This document shows positions 21,951-32,984 of a DNA stretch of 64,000 bases, one piece after another (position 1 is the first letter of the stretch; every line of letters starts with the position of its first letter). The notes under the pieces are model-generated. The model did not search any database, was not told the DNA's origin, and was given only the letters and a program-made list of their open reading frames with translations. The DNA comes from Odontocerum albicorne (taxonomy: Eukaryota > Arthropoda > Insecta > Trichoptera > Odontoceridae): positions 38,418,680 through 38,482,679 of the forward strand of contig OX463848.1 of the NCBI GenBank assembly GCA_949825065.1, given 5' to 3'. The translations under genes were made by a program, and so were the position numbers.

Positions 21951-22470
21951 CAAATAGTGTATGTGGAAAAGGCAGACCGAGAAAAACTTGGCTCAATCAA
22001 GTGAATCAGATTTTGAAATGAACATCGTGTATGCCTAGATGGATTAATGTAAACGAAAGCAAACAGGGTGTGAGAGATACGTTCTCTTAACCTATCCTGT
22101 AAGGCAGTGCTCTGCAACCTTTTCTCACCTACGACACACCAAAATTCTTCCTAGAATTCCGCGGCACACCAAAAGCTAAAATATATAGGTATTAAATTAG
22201 GCATGAGTCTTCAGCGACGCGCATAAGGGTCATTTTTCTTTGTCTATGACTAATTTGGTGCGCTACGCTACACATTACGCAGTTTTCAACAGTTGGCACC
22301 AGTTATTGTGTATTAAATACATAATGAAAAATTGTAAAATGTCAAATACTCGTACATTGAATTTGACCGCGGCACACCTGTATCCGGCTCACGGCCCACC
22401 AGTGTGCCACGGCACACCGGTTGTGGAGCACTACTGTAAGGGGCACAATGTTATTAAATAATTTATCCTG
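21951..22470 (+). pseudogene. LINE family A 3' end, split by hAT MITE
   Basis: 21,958-22,104 reads CGKGRPRKTWLNQVNQIL and later RDTFS.PIL, the end of family A. The sequence is interrupted at 'cctatcctgtaagg' and continues at 22,442 with 'ggcacaatgttatt', the usual family A end. Removing the MITE and one duplication gives a continuous LINE A end. Confidence 0.75.
22105..22433. mobile_element. hAT-type MITE with perfect 8-bp target duplication
   Basis: Terminal inverted repeats 'cagtgctctgcaacc' and (inverted) 'tagtgctccacaacc', typical of hAT elements (C/TAGTG...). Both sides carry the duplication ctgtaagg (22,097-22,104 and 22,434-22,441). The 329-bp interior has subterminal 'gcggcacacc' repeats near both ends and no transposase. 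Confidence 0.92.
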
Positions 22471-22689
22471 AAGAAATGTCGAAGATCGTTGCTGGAAGAA
22501 ATTATTATCTTCTCTCACATTATTTGATTCTTCAAGCTTAAAAAACACTGAAAATAACTCATAACTCTTTGTGTTCAGATCGTACATTATGCATCGAGCG
22601 TACATTATACGTCCATTTAGCCGACTGCCCAACAGGACAAACCTTGTGATAAAGTACAATGAACATACACACGGTAGCCGGTGTAGGTC

Positions 22690-24420
22690 ATGGTGAACAC
22701 TAGATCGAAGAGTTGCCCAGAAAACGAGATCGGCGCTGGCGAGATTGCAAATTTGACCCCGAAGGCTAAGGAAATGTTAGTGATGGTTGTTAACGTAAAA
22801 CATATTGGTTAATCATATATTAAATATGTGGGTGAGGGAGGTCACTAAAGTCGTTTAGTTTATATAATATATAGATTCATCTGTCCGAAATTTTATAAAG
22901 GCTCGTAATAGTTATTCAAGTTGTGCGAATGTGAGCGATCTTGTTGATCTGGATATTATGCGAAATAGCCTTATGAGATGTAAATGCAGTTGTTAAAGAC
23001 ATTAAAAAGGGAAAGGGTGCAGGTATACATTATATTATATACCCTGAGTATGTTGAATATGGAAGGGATGGATTGTTTTAACAGGTGCATGCATTTTCTT
23101 AATAAATTTTGGAACTTTTGATACACTTCTTTTGGCAGTTGAAATCAACCGTTGTATAATTGTATAAAGGCTCTGGAATAGAGTGTAATAACTACATAAC
23201 CATTAATTTATTAAATGTGGCAGGTAAACTATTGTACATTTAATTATTTTGATTGAGACAGTGAGGAGAACTATTGAATCGAATGTTTGGAATGCGAAAT
23301 ATGTTTTTTTGGTTGTAGAGGATACATGCACCAGATTTTTGCGTTACGAAACATTATCCGAGAAATATTTGAGGAAAGGGTATTAACGTGAATGTATAGG
23401 CTTAGAAAAAAAGTGTTAACGTGTAGAGAAAGATTATTGTTTGAATAATAAATTAATAAGTAAAATTGCATCAGTCTATGAAGATAATATATGGAAAACA
23501 GTAAATGGAAAACTCACTTATTGGTTTGAAATTACTAAAGGTGTAAAGCAAGGATCTGTTATGTCATCTTATATGATTACTTTATATAAAGATCCATCTG
23601 TGTGAAATTTAAAAGATGTTGTGAGATGGGTGTGAGAAGTGAAATAAATATATGTGAACTTCTGTGTGCTGATGATACAGTTATGCTTGCTAAAAATGAA
23701 GATGATTTGAGAAATATGATAAGTAAGCCGATGCTTAGTAAAAAGTTTGAAAATGTATAAAGTGAAATTAAAGGTTATGGTTATAGAAAGAGGTGTGGTA
23801 AAAAGAGTATTCAATGTATGGGTTAACTCGGAGAAATTGGAGTTGATAACTTATGTTACGAGTATCTGCGACACGAAATAATGTATACGAATCACTTAAT
23901 TTATTATAGAATAACTGCGCTATTTCAAAATTAGCAACAAATTATAAAACATAATAGTTTGTTGGTGTCTACCATGATGTATGGGATAAAAACTTGGACT
24001 TAGCAGAAATATAAAAGTAATATTATTATTGTGGAGATGAGTGTACAGTGAAAAAAATATTTTCAATGTATGAAAGAAGGCGAAATAAAGACATAAAAAA
24101 ATAATGCATAGATTAAATTAACGTTTTAAATGAAATGAAGAATGAAGCTTCAATATGGTTTGTATGTGTGGAGATAACGAACGACGAAAGAACGACTGAT
24201 GCAATTTAGAAATGTAAGGTATATGTGGAAGAAGTAAACCGAGGAAAGTGTGGTTTGATCAAATGGACAAGATTTTGAAAGAAGGTAATGTGAGAAGTGT
24301 GAAAAATACAAGAGTGTGCATGATGATACGTGCGAATGTGGAAGAGGATAGAAAAGATAGAAATGTTTGGGGATTTCTGCCTAATTCACAAAGGGACATG
24401 GGCAATCTTCCACCCCTTGA
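22690..24420 (+). pseudogene. LINE family A, longest copy (linker, RT and tail)
   Basis: The most complete family A copy, though in ruins. Recognisable in order: a linker with RRVAQKTRSALARLQ (22,700), KDIKKGKGAG (22,995; usual KA.GIDGI site), NNYITINLLNVAGKLL (23,190; the NYR.ISLL..V.GK motif), the template-grip region, then LLCADDTVMLAKNEDDLRNM (23,655-23,715; catalytic ADD), a VSTMMYGIKTWT stretch (23,965), CGRSKPRKVWFDQMDKILKEG (24,215-24,290) and an SV..MIRANVEEDRKDRN tail. Many stops and frameshifts. Clade not firmly placed. Confidence 0.75.
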
Positions 24421-24452
24421 CTATTTTAGAAGTCTCTCTTGTTACATCATTT

Positions 24453-24668
24453 TCTACTGTATACAACGGTGGTGTGATACGATTGAATACAATGTTCTAT
24501 TGTATACAACGGCGGTGAGATACGATTGAATACAATGTTCTACTGTATACAACAGCGGTGAGATACGATTGAATACAATGTTCTACTGTATACAACGGCG
24601 GTGGGATACTATTGAATACAATGTTCTACTGTATACAACGGCGGTGACATACGATTGAATACAATAAA
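24453..24668 (+). repeat. 43-bp minisatellite, 5 units, at LINE A 3' end
   Basis: Units of 'tatacaacggcggtgagata' + 'cgattgaatacaatgttcta' repeat five times with few changes, directly after the last family A coding trace. Confidence 0.9.
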
Positions 24669-24669
24669 T

Positions 24670-25436
24670 ACTCTTTAAAAAAATGGGTACCAACGGGAAT
24701 CAAATTAAGAAACCCAGAGTTAGAAGACATGCGCCTTTAGAACTAGGTTCAATTGATCATTTTAATGATCAATTTAAAATGTGGAACACTAAAGTAAATG
24801 AATTCATATTTGGTGTAGGTCAAATGTATCTCAAAATCCTCATAAAATCACGCGCCTTCAACTTAGCCCATTGTGCGACGTAATATTTGGGCCGAAACAC
24901 TCATTATTTACATGAAAAGAAATAATAATCAGCTATAATATATATACTTAAAGTTAACAATGGAAACGCCTTTAGATTATCTTATTTAAACCTTTTATGT
25001 AGATCATGTGAATCAAGCGGATTATCAATGAGGCTATCCCAAATCAAAACTGAGGAAATAACAAATTGGAAAGTTCCAACAATTTTTGAATTGAAATTGA
25101 ATAATTTTTCTGTGACGTTTTGAGGCCAAGTGTATTACACCATGAATGCTGACTTAATAATTGTTTTTTTTATCATTACTTATTTGATAATTTCGTAAAG
25201 ATTCATTTTTTTATTATGTAAAAGATTCAGCATTAACTTTACAGAGCTACACATTAGAATATTTTTATTAGCAGACATAAAAAACAAAAATATATTTAAA
25301 TTAACCACTCACATCTATACACATAAAAATCACGTATTGTAACATCAATATATTTTCAGAGATCTGGGAAAGTGTCGGAGAAAAAAAAGCAACCATAAAA
25401 AAAAATTAATATTCACATAATACTGAGCACTATTTA
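24670..25436. other. AT-rich DNA, nothing recognised
   Basis: A 66-codon plus-strand frame (24,683-24,883) has no recognisable domain. No repeats were matched. Confidence 0.5.
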
Positions 25437-25491
25437 TATTTTATTTATAGTTAAGGCATTAACATTGTTGATGTTAAAAGACATTGTATTT
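25437..25491 (-). repeat. Penelope-type outer tail fragment
   Basis: 'tttatagttaaggcattaac' plus 'ttaaaagacattgta' matches the outer tail at 34,100 and 4,310. Confidence 0.55.
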
Positions 25492-25660
25492 GTCGTATAC
25501 TCAGTTAGATACAGGAAAAAGCCTAGTTTACTGGGGATACGACAAATGAAAGGCGACAAACCCAGATCCATTAAAATAATGTATGTCTAATTTAAATTAC
25601 CTGTTGTTTTTTCACAAATTATGTATATTTCTTGTTATGTGTAATAATAAATAAAATAAA
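25492..25660 (+). repeat. Repeat family E, 5'-truncated copy
   Basis: Has the 'aagcctagtttactggggat' landmark and an aataaataaaataaa tail that directly abuts the palindrome at 25,661. Confidence 0.7.
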
Positions 25661-25874
25661 TTGTAATTTGTTGTATCAAACACTGTTTATTCCACTTTTT
25701 TGTAATGGTATAACCCTGCCGGCTTCAAGGATTTCACCTCGTCTTCAGGGAAGCACAAAAAAGACTTGTTTGTGCTCCCCTGAAGATGAGGTCTTGAATG
25801 AAGCCTTGAAACCGGTAGGGTTATATCGTTACAAAAAAGTGGAATAAACAGTGTTTGATACAACAAATTACAAT
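25661..25874. repeat. Penelope-type foldback, two tails head to head
   Basis: A near-perfect 214-bp palindrome: left arm 'ttgtaatttgttgtatcaaa' ... 'cactgtttattccacttttt', right arm the inverse. The right arm (plus strand) has the order CTGAAGA (25,780-25,786), a small GAGG/CTTT-like helix region, GAAACCGGTAGGG (25,809-25,821), 'aagtggaataaacagtgt'. The tail is the same as at 9,940 and 26,745. Confidence 0.8.
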
Positions 25875-26340
25875 GAGTACTATTTACTTGCTATTTTTCA
25901 ACTTACTTGGAAATATCAAAAAACAAGCTAAAAAAAAATCAACCCTATTTTTGTGGATACCATCGGAAATCCAACCCGAAACCCTCGTAAGTAAAATCAA
26001 CTAATACACGAAAACGAACGGTTAATTTTAACTTGAGGGTGTTTTATTTATCCAACAAAAGTTATTGATACCCATAAAAATACGTTTTGATAACAATGTT
26101 GGATACAGTGTTTTAACTTGAGACGGCCAAATATAACTGGCTCGGTTTATCAAATGATATGATATTACAATCTCGATGACCCAAATGACGGTTTACTTCT
26201 GGGATTTTTCGAAATCAATGAATTTATAATTTATCTTGATTACCTCGTAAAGATTTTTCCCTTATCAGAAATAAAGCTGCTGTTATTAGTTTAACTTGTG
26301 AATGAGAACTGGGTTTTGAATTTTATATAAAGTATTGCAA
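25875..26340. other. AT-rich DNA, nothing recognised
   Basis: No gene or repeat recognised. Confidence 0.5.
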
Positions 26341-26344
26341 TGCT

Positions 26345-26700
26345 ATTTAATTATTTAGGAACTAACTTACAACTAGATAACCATTCTTACAACTAATTAT
26401 TTTAATACGAATTATGCACGTACATGTTCACTAGATCAGGCTACTTGGATGTCATCACATTCATTTAGACCTTGGTCATCCCTGCTAATACTGTAGGCGG
26501 ACTAGTCAACAGCAACAGATGATGCTTCGGGAGCCTGTGCTTACAACGGAAAGGTAGATTGTACTTACTCTCGTAATCCCTCAGGGCAGCGATAAGAGGA
26601 TTGCTGTGGTTCCATATAACTTCACGGTCCAAACGAAGATGTGGTGTTGGAGGGTTTCTTCACACTGTTTGGCGTGAAGAAACGAGGATATAAGAAAGAG
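26345..26700 (-). pseudogene. Jockey-type LINE D, 3' end
   Basis: On the minus strand this matches the 3' part of the copy at 56,740-57,300: coding remnants around the 'HQHTF.WTVKL' region, then a UTR with 'gcacaggctcccgaagcatc' and an AT-rich end near 26,345. It lets the normal 3' end of family D be defined. Confidence 0.7.
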
Positions 26701-26740
26701 TAAATTTCACTTGTGAGAATATATGAAAATATAAGCATTG

Positions 26741-27125
26741 TAATTTATTTTTATCAAACACTGTTTATTCCACTTTTTTGTGACGGTATAACCCTACCGG
26801 TCACAAGGCTTTCCCCTCATCTTCAGGGGAGCGCAAACAAGACTAAATGCTGTTCGAACTGGTACCGATACACACGTTTCAACGGTTGGGGGGTGAGGGA
26901 TGAGGGAGGCATGGGACAATTTCGGCCAAGAGCGGAGAGATTTTTGGGAAATAACTGTTCAACAGATGTTCGGATCGGTGTACTGACTTAGAAATTTCTA
27001 GGGTCTAATATGTCCAATTTATTTCCGTTACTACTGATATGTACAAATTTGGCATCATCTATAGAAAAAGTATGGATTTCACAGTGACAATAATTAGCCA
27101 TTTCAGAATAAAGTAGAGGATTTGT
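26741..27125 (-). pseudogene. Penelope-like element end, second copy
   Basis: Minus-strand frame (ending at 26,988) reads AKFVHISSNGNKLDILD, then beyond a stop VSTPIRTSVEQLFPKNL and a Pro-rich end. It aligns with the 10,073-10,230 remnant (RLDALEI...IYIPKISLL). Downstream noncoding tail: CTGAAGATGAGG, a CCTT-gtg-ACCGGTAGGG segment (core G-A-A lost) and 'gaataaacagtgtttgat'. The GIY-YIG reading is inference from the LD.LE-type motif. Confidence 0.5.
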
Positions 27126-27635
27126 TAAGGCGAACGCGTAGAAGAGTGTATGCTTCAAAAACGATGATATTTGAGAATAAAAGCTTCGAAAATGAGAATA
27201 TAGAAGATTGTAAGCTTCAAAAACGAGGATATCTGAAGTTTCTAACACGTGTCTTACGAGTAAATTTCGAGGTTGACAAAAAGTTGCTAAGCAGTTTTGA
27301 GATGAATTTATGCATTCGTATGGTAGCCCTTCATACGTCCAAGCTGCTATTGCCGCATCGTCGGCATCATCAATCGTGCCTTCAGGTTTAAGAACCACTA
27401 GACTAGCCACTGTACTCGCAGTTTGTATCATACGTGTTGGCATTACTATTGCACGTGAAGATGCAATAATCTCGTGCATGACTAGAGCACACAAATATTG
27501 TTACCACACGCACTATTGTACCAGAATGGAACTCTGTTTTTTTCGGGAGAAGAGTATATGTGATGACAATGTTTGACAGTAAACAGAATGAAGTGATTAA
27601 GAATTAATCTAAACTTACTTCTGATGTATTCAGTA
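27126..27635. other. Unassigned; open minus-strand frame upstream of Penelope-like end
   Basis: The frame 26,988-27,494 stays open for another ~120 codons upstream (residues such as LVVLKPEGTIDDADDAA), but this part matches nothing I know. It may be Penelope-like coding sequence or chance. Confidence 0.3.
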
Positions 27636-27639
27636 GGAT

Positions 27640-27785
27640 AAGAAAAGCACCCTGAGGTGGTTTGACAAATATACAGCGCAAATATGAGCGGAAGCCATGT
27701 TACAAGAAGATAGCTAAAAGTATGGTTGGATCAAGTTAATAATATCTTAAATAAAAACAATTATATATAGCCAAATAGGAAGGTA
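27640..27785 (+). pseudogene. LINE family A fragment
   Basis: 'aggtggtttgacaaat' and 'aaaagtatggttggatcaag' followed by 'aataatatctta' match the RWF...KVWLDQVNNIL segment. Confidence 0.6.
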
Positions 27786-27879
27786 GGGGTGCGTTCAATA
27801 AGAGTGTATTTTACTCTAGAAATTTGAAAAAAATCTTATTTTTTTGGACATTCTTAAATTTTAGACCTTTAAGTATATG

Positions 27880-28200
27880 AGATGATGGAGAGAAATAAAA
27901 CTTAGGAATGAAACACGTCATTATTACTGACTAGAAATTAAGTATTTTCAGTCATGTCTTAAAGCATGCCAAGGACGGAGCAAGTCTAATGTGGTTTGTC
28001 ACTGGTTCTAGAGGCTCACTGCGTGGATAGTAAAGGACGACGTTAAAAAAAGAAGAGCGGTGAACTGGGAAGGCCAATAACCAAACTTTGTTTGAGCGTA
28101 GCGCAAATCCATGATCACAAAGACGCTGATTTTTTTTGGCGAGATAAGAGGAGGCAGCTGGACAGTCAAGGATATTATACAATAGTTATTGAACTTGACA
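27880..28200 (-). pseudogene. LINE C, copy C4
   Basis: Minus-strand RT tail: LYNILDCPAASSYLAKKNQ then LACF and a broken FKT..KKI end. Followed by the first ~60 bp of the 3' UTR ('gacgtgtttcattccta'); the distal UTR is missing. Confidence 0.75.
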
Positions 28201-28850
28201 TATTTTACTCTCACTTTCAACCAGTGCAGCTCCTGGTATGAAGTGATATCATTAAACGCGGCAAAGATATGGCATTTAGTAAAGTAAATCTGTCGCATCA
28301 TGGACAACCGAAAAAAATATGCTCTCATTATATAGGTACAGACAACACCAGCAGTCAGGATCTTCCACAATACCCATTATGTAATGGTGGACAGCCACGT
28401 GGCCCACCGTGGCTGGTCACCTCTACAAGTAACAGACGAAGATTTAACGAAAAACTATAGTAAGATATTGATGATGCAAATTCAATAACTTAAAGTAGAA
28501 ATAACACGTCATTCTTAGAGAACATTTGATGTATTTTTTCAGATTATTGACAGATTTATGACTGAGGCACACCCTGTTCATGGAAAGTTGTTTTCATGAG
28601 GTGAAGATCAAACCATAAAAAGTAGTTTATGTGAGATGGATGATATAATAAAATAACCCACATACTCGTCGTATTATGCCGACTATAAAGGTCGTCTTAA
28701 ACTTTTCAAAGTAAATTTTAGCAAAATTATATTGTAACGATATTTATATGTTATATACCTTGATATCTGTTAATCTACGAAAGAAGTAATGAACATTTAA
28801 AAATAACGATGAAATCAATGTGTGATAGACGGACCGAATTAAGGAATTTA
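28201..28850. other. Nothing recognised
   Basis: Short frames only. No repeats matched. Confidence 0.5.
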
Positions 28851-28854
28851 CTGA

Positions 28855-29760
28855 TGCTAGGCTGATATAACACATAATAGAACATATATAAAATGCAGGT
28901 GTGAGTGGAAGGCGTGTGAGAGGAAGACAAAGAAAGTATATTTGGATCAAGTGAATGATATTCTAAAAGAATCTTCTTCTTCTACCTGACTCCATCCCAA
29001 CTCATTGTCTGCGAAGACTGTTGAGGTCAGCTCTCCTCGTCCTCAGGTTTTATGCTCTTCTGTCCCAGACTACGTCCCTCAGGCCGTGCCTCTACATCAG
29101 GTTATTTTTTTGCACCACCCACGAATTCTTTGGTCTTCCTCTAGTTGTTATTCGAGGTAGATCTATGGAGATTGCCTGGTTCACAATGTGATCGAGTGCT
29201 CTGCGTCCAACGTGCCCATACCATCTCAATCGCCTCTCATCCATCTTGCCGTTGATATCTGTAACACCTAGGCTTCCACGAATGCGTGAGCTTTTTATTT
29301 TGTCTCTTAGGGACACACCAGCTGACCATCTTAGCATGCGCATTTCAGCAGTTTCTAGTTGCCTAGAGTAAGAGTTATACATCGTCCAGCATTCGGAGCC
29401 ATAGAGGAGTGCGGGTCTGACAATCGTTTGGTATACTTTTCCTTTTAACTTTACTGGCATTTTCGGATCACATAGAACTCCCGTCATTGATCTAAACTTC
29501 ATCCATCTCACACGAAGTATATGTGTTACATCTGCTGCACATCCTCCATCGCTATGGATGAGTGACCCAAGATACTTAAAAGGGGTCACAATTTGGTAAT
29601 GTTTCTCCATCGACAGCATTTGTGTTCTCGAATGGTAGGTACAGATACTCTGTTTTATATATAATGATATTCTAAAAGAGTGAAACATAGAAAGTTAGAT
29701 AAATCGTTGAAGTTGTATAAGAAGGTGTATGGGTGTAAAAAAGGCTAAGATTCTATCAAA
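28855..29760 (+). pseudogene. LINE family A fragment split by RTE-like LINE
   Basis: 28,880-28,970 reads CRCEWKACERKTKKVYLDQVNDILK. The sequence resumes after the insert at 29,680 with 'gtgaaacatagaaagttaga' and 'ttgtataagaaggtgtat', the normal continuation of family A. Confidence 0.75.
28971..29662 (-). pseudogene. RTE-like LINE, 5'-truncated, with 17-bp target duplication
   Basis: Minus-strand frame 29,688-29,092 has GSLIHSDGGCAADVTH, LLYGSECWTMYNSYSRQL, MRMLRWSAGVSLRDK and RRLRWYGHVGRR, then RGRPKNSWVVQ before a TAG. It ends at 28,971 in a (GAA)n tail after ELGW-type coding. It is flanked by the 17-bp duplication aatgatattctaaaaga (28,954-28,970 and 29,663-29,679). Same family as 13,860; here the Trp codon is intact but TAG replaces a Gln codon later, so both copies are dead by different mutations. 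Confidence 0.9.
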
Positions 29761-29990
29761 TCTGCTTACTTCTGAGAAGTGGGGAGAGATTCAATGGTAA
29801 ATGGAGCGGGGAAAATTTTTTAATGAAAATGAATCTTTCGGGCAGGCCAGGGTCTGGATATCCAGGGGGGTGGATTTTAAATAGGAAACATATTAAGCAG
29901 AGGGCTATTATTAAAATTGATTTGGTTGTTGATGATATTGAAACCGGTACTAAACCCAAAAATAAACCAGTGGTGAACGCAAAAATATAA
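29761..29990 (-). pseudogene. Penelope-like C-terminal fragment, different family
   Basis: A minus-strand frame reads NQINFNNSPLLNMFPI, very like the closing 'LN.Q..FN.SPLL' segment of Penelope-like polyproteins. The plus strand at 29,930 has 'gatgatattgaaaccggtac', an inverted tail like the right arm at 36,481. So this is again coding remnant plus inverted tail. Confidence 0.5.
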
Positions 29991-29999
29991 AATAGTTGT

Positions 30000-30335
30000 T
30001 TAAGTAAAAATATAAAATAAGAGGAAGGATAGAAACAGGTGGTGCATCAAATTTCAGATGTAGTCGAGAACATCGATGTTTAGCATTGAGCATGCTATGA
30101 AGAAGAAAAATCGATAGATTTTGGAAGATACCAATTTATTTATTTTTAAGTCGATGAAATTTTAACTGAGGAAAACCTAAGAAGTGTGAGAAACCAGAGA
30201 CCATGTAGGGCAAGATGTATAGATGTGAGCGAAGCGAGAGCTGTATGCAAGGAAAGAAAGGTGTGAAGATCTGTTCTCTCGGTCTATCCTAAAAGGAACA
30301 TAGCTTGATAGCATGTACATCTATGTATACAAGTA
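30000..30335 (+). pseudogene. LINE family A 3' end
   Basis: Carries 'gtgtgagaaaccagagacca' (V+N.R), a 'gatgtgagcgaagcgagag' (VSEARA) and 'gatctgttctctcggtctat' (RSVLSVYP) series, ending with the usual 'ttgatagcatgtacat' end. Confidence 0.65.
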
Positions 30336-31235
30336 AAATCTACACTCGCAAATATTAAACTACCCTAAGTTAAGCGAAAAAAGCCATTTCCACTTTAAGT
30401 TTTTGCAAGAATTTATCAAAATTCCGATGCCCGAAAACCGATCTGTTTCGAGTTACACGAAACCGGTCTATTTTAAGCTAGAGAGTTTTTAAGTTTTATA
30501 AAAAAATCTGCCAAATCAACAAAAGTGAATGTTTTTTTATAATTCAATACCCAAAAAAATCTACGATGAATGACAATTTTTTCTGTAAAAATTTCCTTCT
30601 TTTGCTGTAATCTTTACGATCTCTATCGTCTTTCAAAAACCATTTCTGATCAGCTAATGCAAGTTTGATACGATTTGATATAAAATAAAATCTTTTGTAC
30701 TTACGTTCGTGTGTAACTACAGTTGTCTTGTTACGGTAAGTCAAAGAAAAAAATATTAATTAAAATTTGTATTGTTGCTTTCAAATAAGTAAAATTTTGT
30801 CATGGCTAATTATTTTATAAATAGTTTTAATTAATTTAATAAAAGAAATAAAAAGGGAAATCGAATGATAGAATTTAAAAAAATGTATACATGTATATCA
30901 AAAACGTTCTTTAAAATGAGATCACAAAAGAGATGGACGTAGAGAGGGCCAAATGGTACATTAAATGAAATAAATCATATCTTCGTTAATAACAAAATTC
31001 AACACGGGAAGACAACCGATTCAAAACGGAAAGTGACCACCGACTTGTGCAGTCGACCATCAAAATATACTCAAAAATGGAGAAATATAAGCTTATTAAA
31101 AGCCAAATGACAAGAAAAAGCACTCCTCTCAAATTAAAGAGAAGTTTCGTTACTAAACAAAAAGCAAACTTAAAGCTCTCATGAGACAAGAAAACGGATA
31201 GTTTTGTTGCATTTGAAACTTTCCGTGAACATACT
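30336..31235. other. AT-rich DNA, nothing recognised
   Basis: Short frames without similarity. Confidence 0.5.
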
Positions 31236-31239
31236 GGCA

Positions 31240-31550
31240 ACTTGGTGGGCTAGAAATAAGGAGTTTTTTCAGTCGATTCTTAAAGCATGCCAAGGACGGA
31301 GCGAGTCTTATGTTGGTTTATAACTGATTCCAGAGTCTCACTGTATGGACAGTAAAAGACGACGTAAAAAAGAGGAGCGGTGAACTGAAAAGGCCGATAG
31401 ACAATCTTTGTTTGAGCGTAGCGCTAATCCATGATTGGAAAGACACTGAAAATTTTGGGCGAGATAAGAGGGGTGACAGGACAGTTAATGATGTTATACA
31501 ATAGAGACAGTATGTGAATTTGGCGTCCATTTTTAACATTCAATCAGTTC
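31240..31550 (-). pseudogene. LINE C, copy C5, 3' UTR absent
   Basis: Minus-strand RT tail with RPKFSVSFQSW-type frameshifted segment, VRLWNQL, SLACFKNRLKKLLIS and stop near 31,250. Immediately after the stop the sequence departs from the family (no UTR), so this copy is truncated at both ends. Confidence 0.75.
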
Positions 31551-31604
31551 AATGTATTCTTACTCAATACCATGGAAATAAGCAGTGGAATACTTTTATC
31601 GAAA

Positions 31605-31835
31605 TAAGCAATTAGCCTCTATGTTTACAATCATCCATAATCAATTCATTCTGTATTGTGTCATACATTATCACTCTTTGTATTCTTTTCGGTGCACATA
31701 TTTCTGCAGTATTTATTCGATTCCTTTCAGTATTCTTTCACTTTCATGTTTCACTCTAATACATCATCATTGGTACTAACATCATAACGCATTTCGATAC
31801 TGTCCGGTTCGATAAATGTATACTTTAATGCCCCA
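31605..31835 (-). pseudogene. LINE family A fragment
   Basis: Minus-strand similarity to HIY.S+TVRNAL (near 31,800), VPMMMY..ET and INTAEICAPKRIQ..MYDT segments. Frames broken. Confidence 0.6.
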
Positions 31836-32520
31836 TTATAAATATATTATTATAAAAAAGTGAAAACAATAAAGAATTAAACGTCGTTGAAATACCTCAT
31901 TTCTTCACTACATACATGAGGCATAAACAAACATATATTTAAGCCCCATCGACGCAAAATAATTTCCTATAAATCATATTTGCTTATTTAAAATATTCAT
32001 AAGAAAGCTTTGAACCCAAAACCCTTCAACACTTAAATACGAGTACTTAACCTTGATTGAATTTCGCGATTGTCCATTATTAAACACATAACCATCGGTA
32101 CATTACCTAAAACCAATAATCAGACGCGTAAATTCCCATCAAAATGTAAATAAACATTTAAGATCTCCACATTAACCTGATTTGTGTAAAAATAATCTAT
32201 GATTCTGTTTCCATCCCGGGGATATCCGGTTTCTGTTGCACCTGCGGCAAGATTGTTGATGATTTTATGTTGTGTATTTTTCAAGTGTGTTATTATGTTT
32301 TATTGTCAGATAAATATCAGTCTAAAGGACTGAATCTTGATACCGAAAGTGAGAAATTAATGCTGGGCATCCTATTATCAACGACAATTTATGCTAATTA
32401 TTTGTTAACTTGGTATGTTATTCCCTGAAGATAACCCTTCACTTGACGTAATCGTAGGCATATTAGCCTTGAAGATAGTTATAATTTTACCTTTCAGATT
32501 TTCTATGAAAATAAACAATT
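31836..32520. other. AT-rich DNA, nothing recognised
   Basis: No gene or repeat recognised. Confidence 0.5.
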
Positions 32521-32525
32521 AGACG

Positions 32526-32564
32526 ACCGAACACTTCTTCTTCTTCTTCCTCTTCTTTAAGGCC

Positions 32565-32597
<33 letters not shown>

Positions 32598-32600
32598 ACA
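32526..32600 (-). repeat. (GAA)n/(TTA)n microsatellites at a LINE B-type tail
   Basis: 'cttcttcttcttcctcttct' then 'aaggcctgtta' and ten TTA units. The 'aggcctgttat' string equals the end of LINE B at 33,475-33,490, so this is probably only the 3' tail of another LINE B copy. Confidence 0.55.
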
Positions 32601-32955
32601 TGACAAGAAATATACACAATTTGAGAAAAAACAACAGGTAATTTGATTTGGACATATAATTTTAATGGATCTGGGTTTGTTGCCTTTCATTTGTCGTATC
32701 CCCAGTAAACTAGGCTTTTGCCTGTATCTCACTGAGGATATTTAGCATGAAAAAATAAATCGATACTTCTTTCCGATTTTTGATAACACAAAAAGCCCCG
32801 TTGCACGCTCTCATCAACCTGACAAACAGTGACACTCAACTACAACTGGAAACACCCTGCGAAACTCAACTCCTCACACATTATCGCTCCAGAAAGACCA
32901 AAAATATTCATCCCACAATATACTGCACACAATCATAAGAATAAAAATCAAAACA
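32590..32955 (-). repeat. Repeat family E, inverted copy
   Basis: Reverse-complement match to 2,575-2,945, including the 'ccccagtaaactaggctttt' landmark. Confidence 0.7.
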
Positions 32956-32984
32956 AATTCAAAACAAAAAAAAGAAAAATGGTT

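Noticed and set aside
22240..22659. Frames of 73 and 105 codons in and beside the hAT MITE
   Set aside because: They cross MITE ends and target duplications and have no domain.
24683..24883. 66-codon frame with basic N-terminus as a small gene
   Set aside because: No similarity, no supporting context, next to a minisatellite.
26988..27494. 168-codon frame as a host gene
   Set aside because: Its end is a Penelope-like remnant and the upstream part matches nothing; kept only as unassigned.
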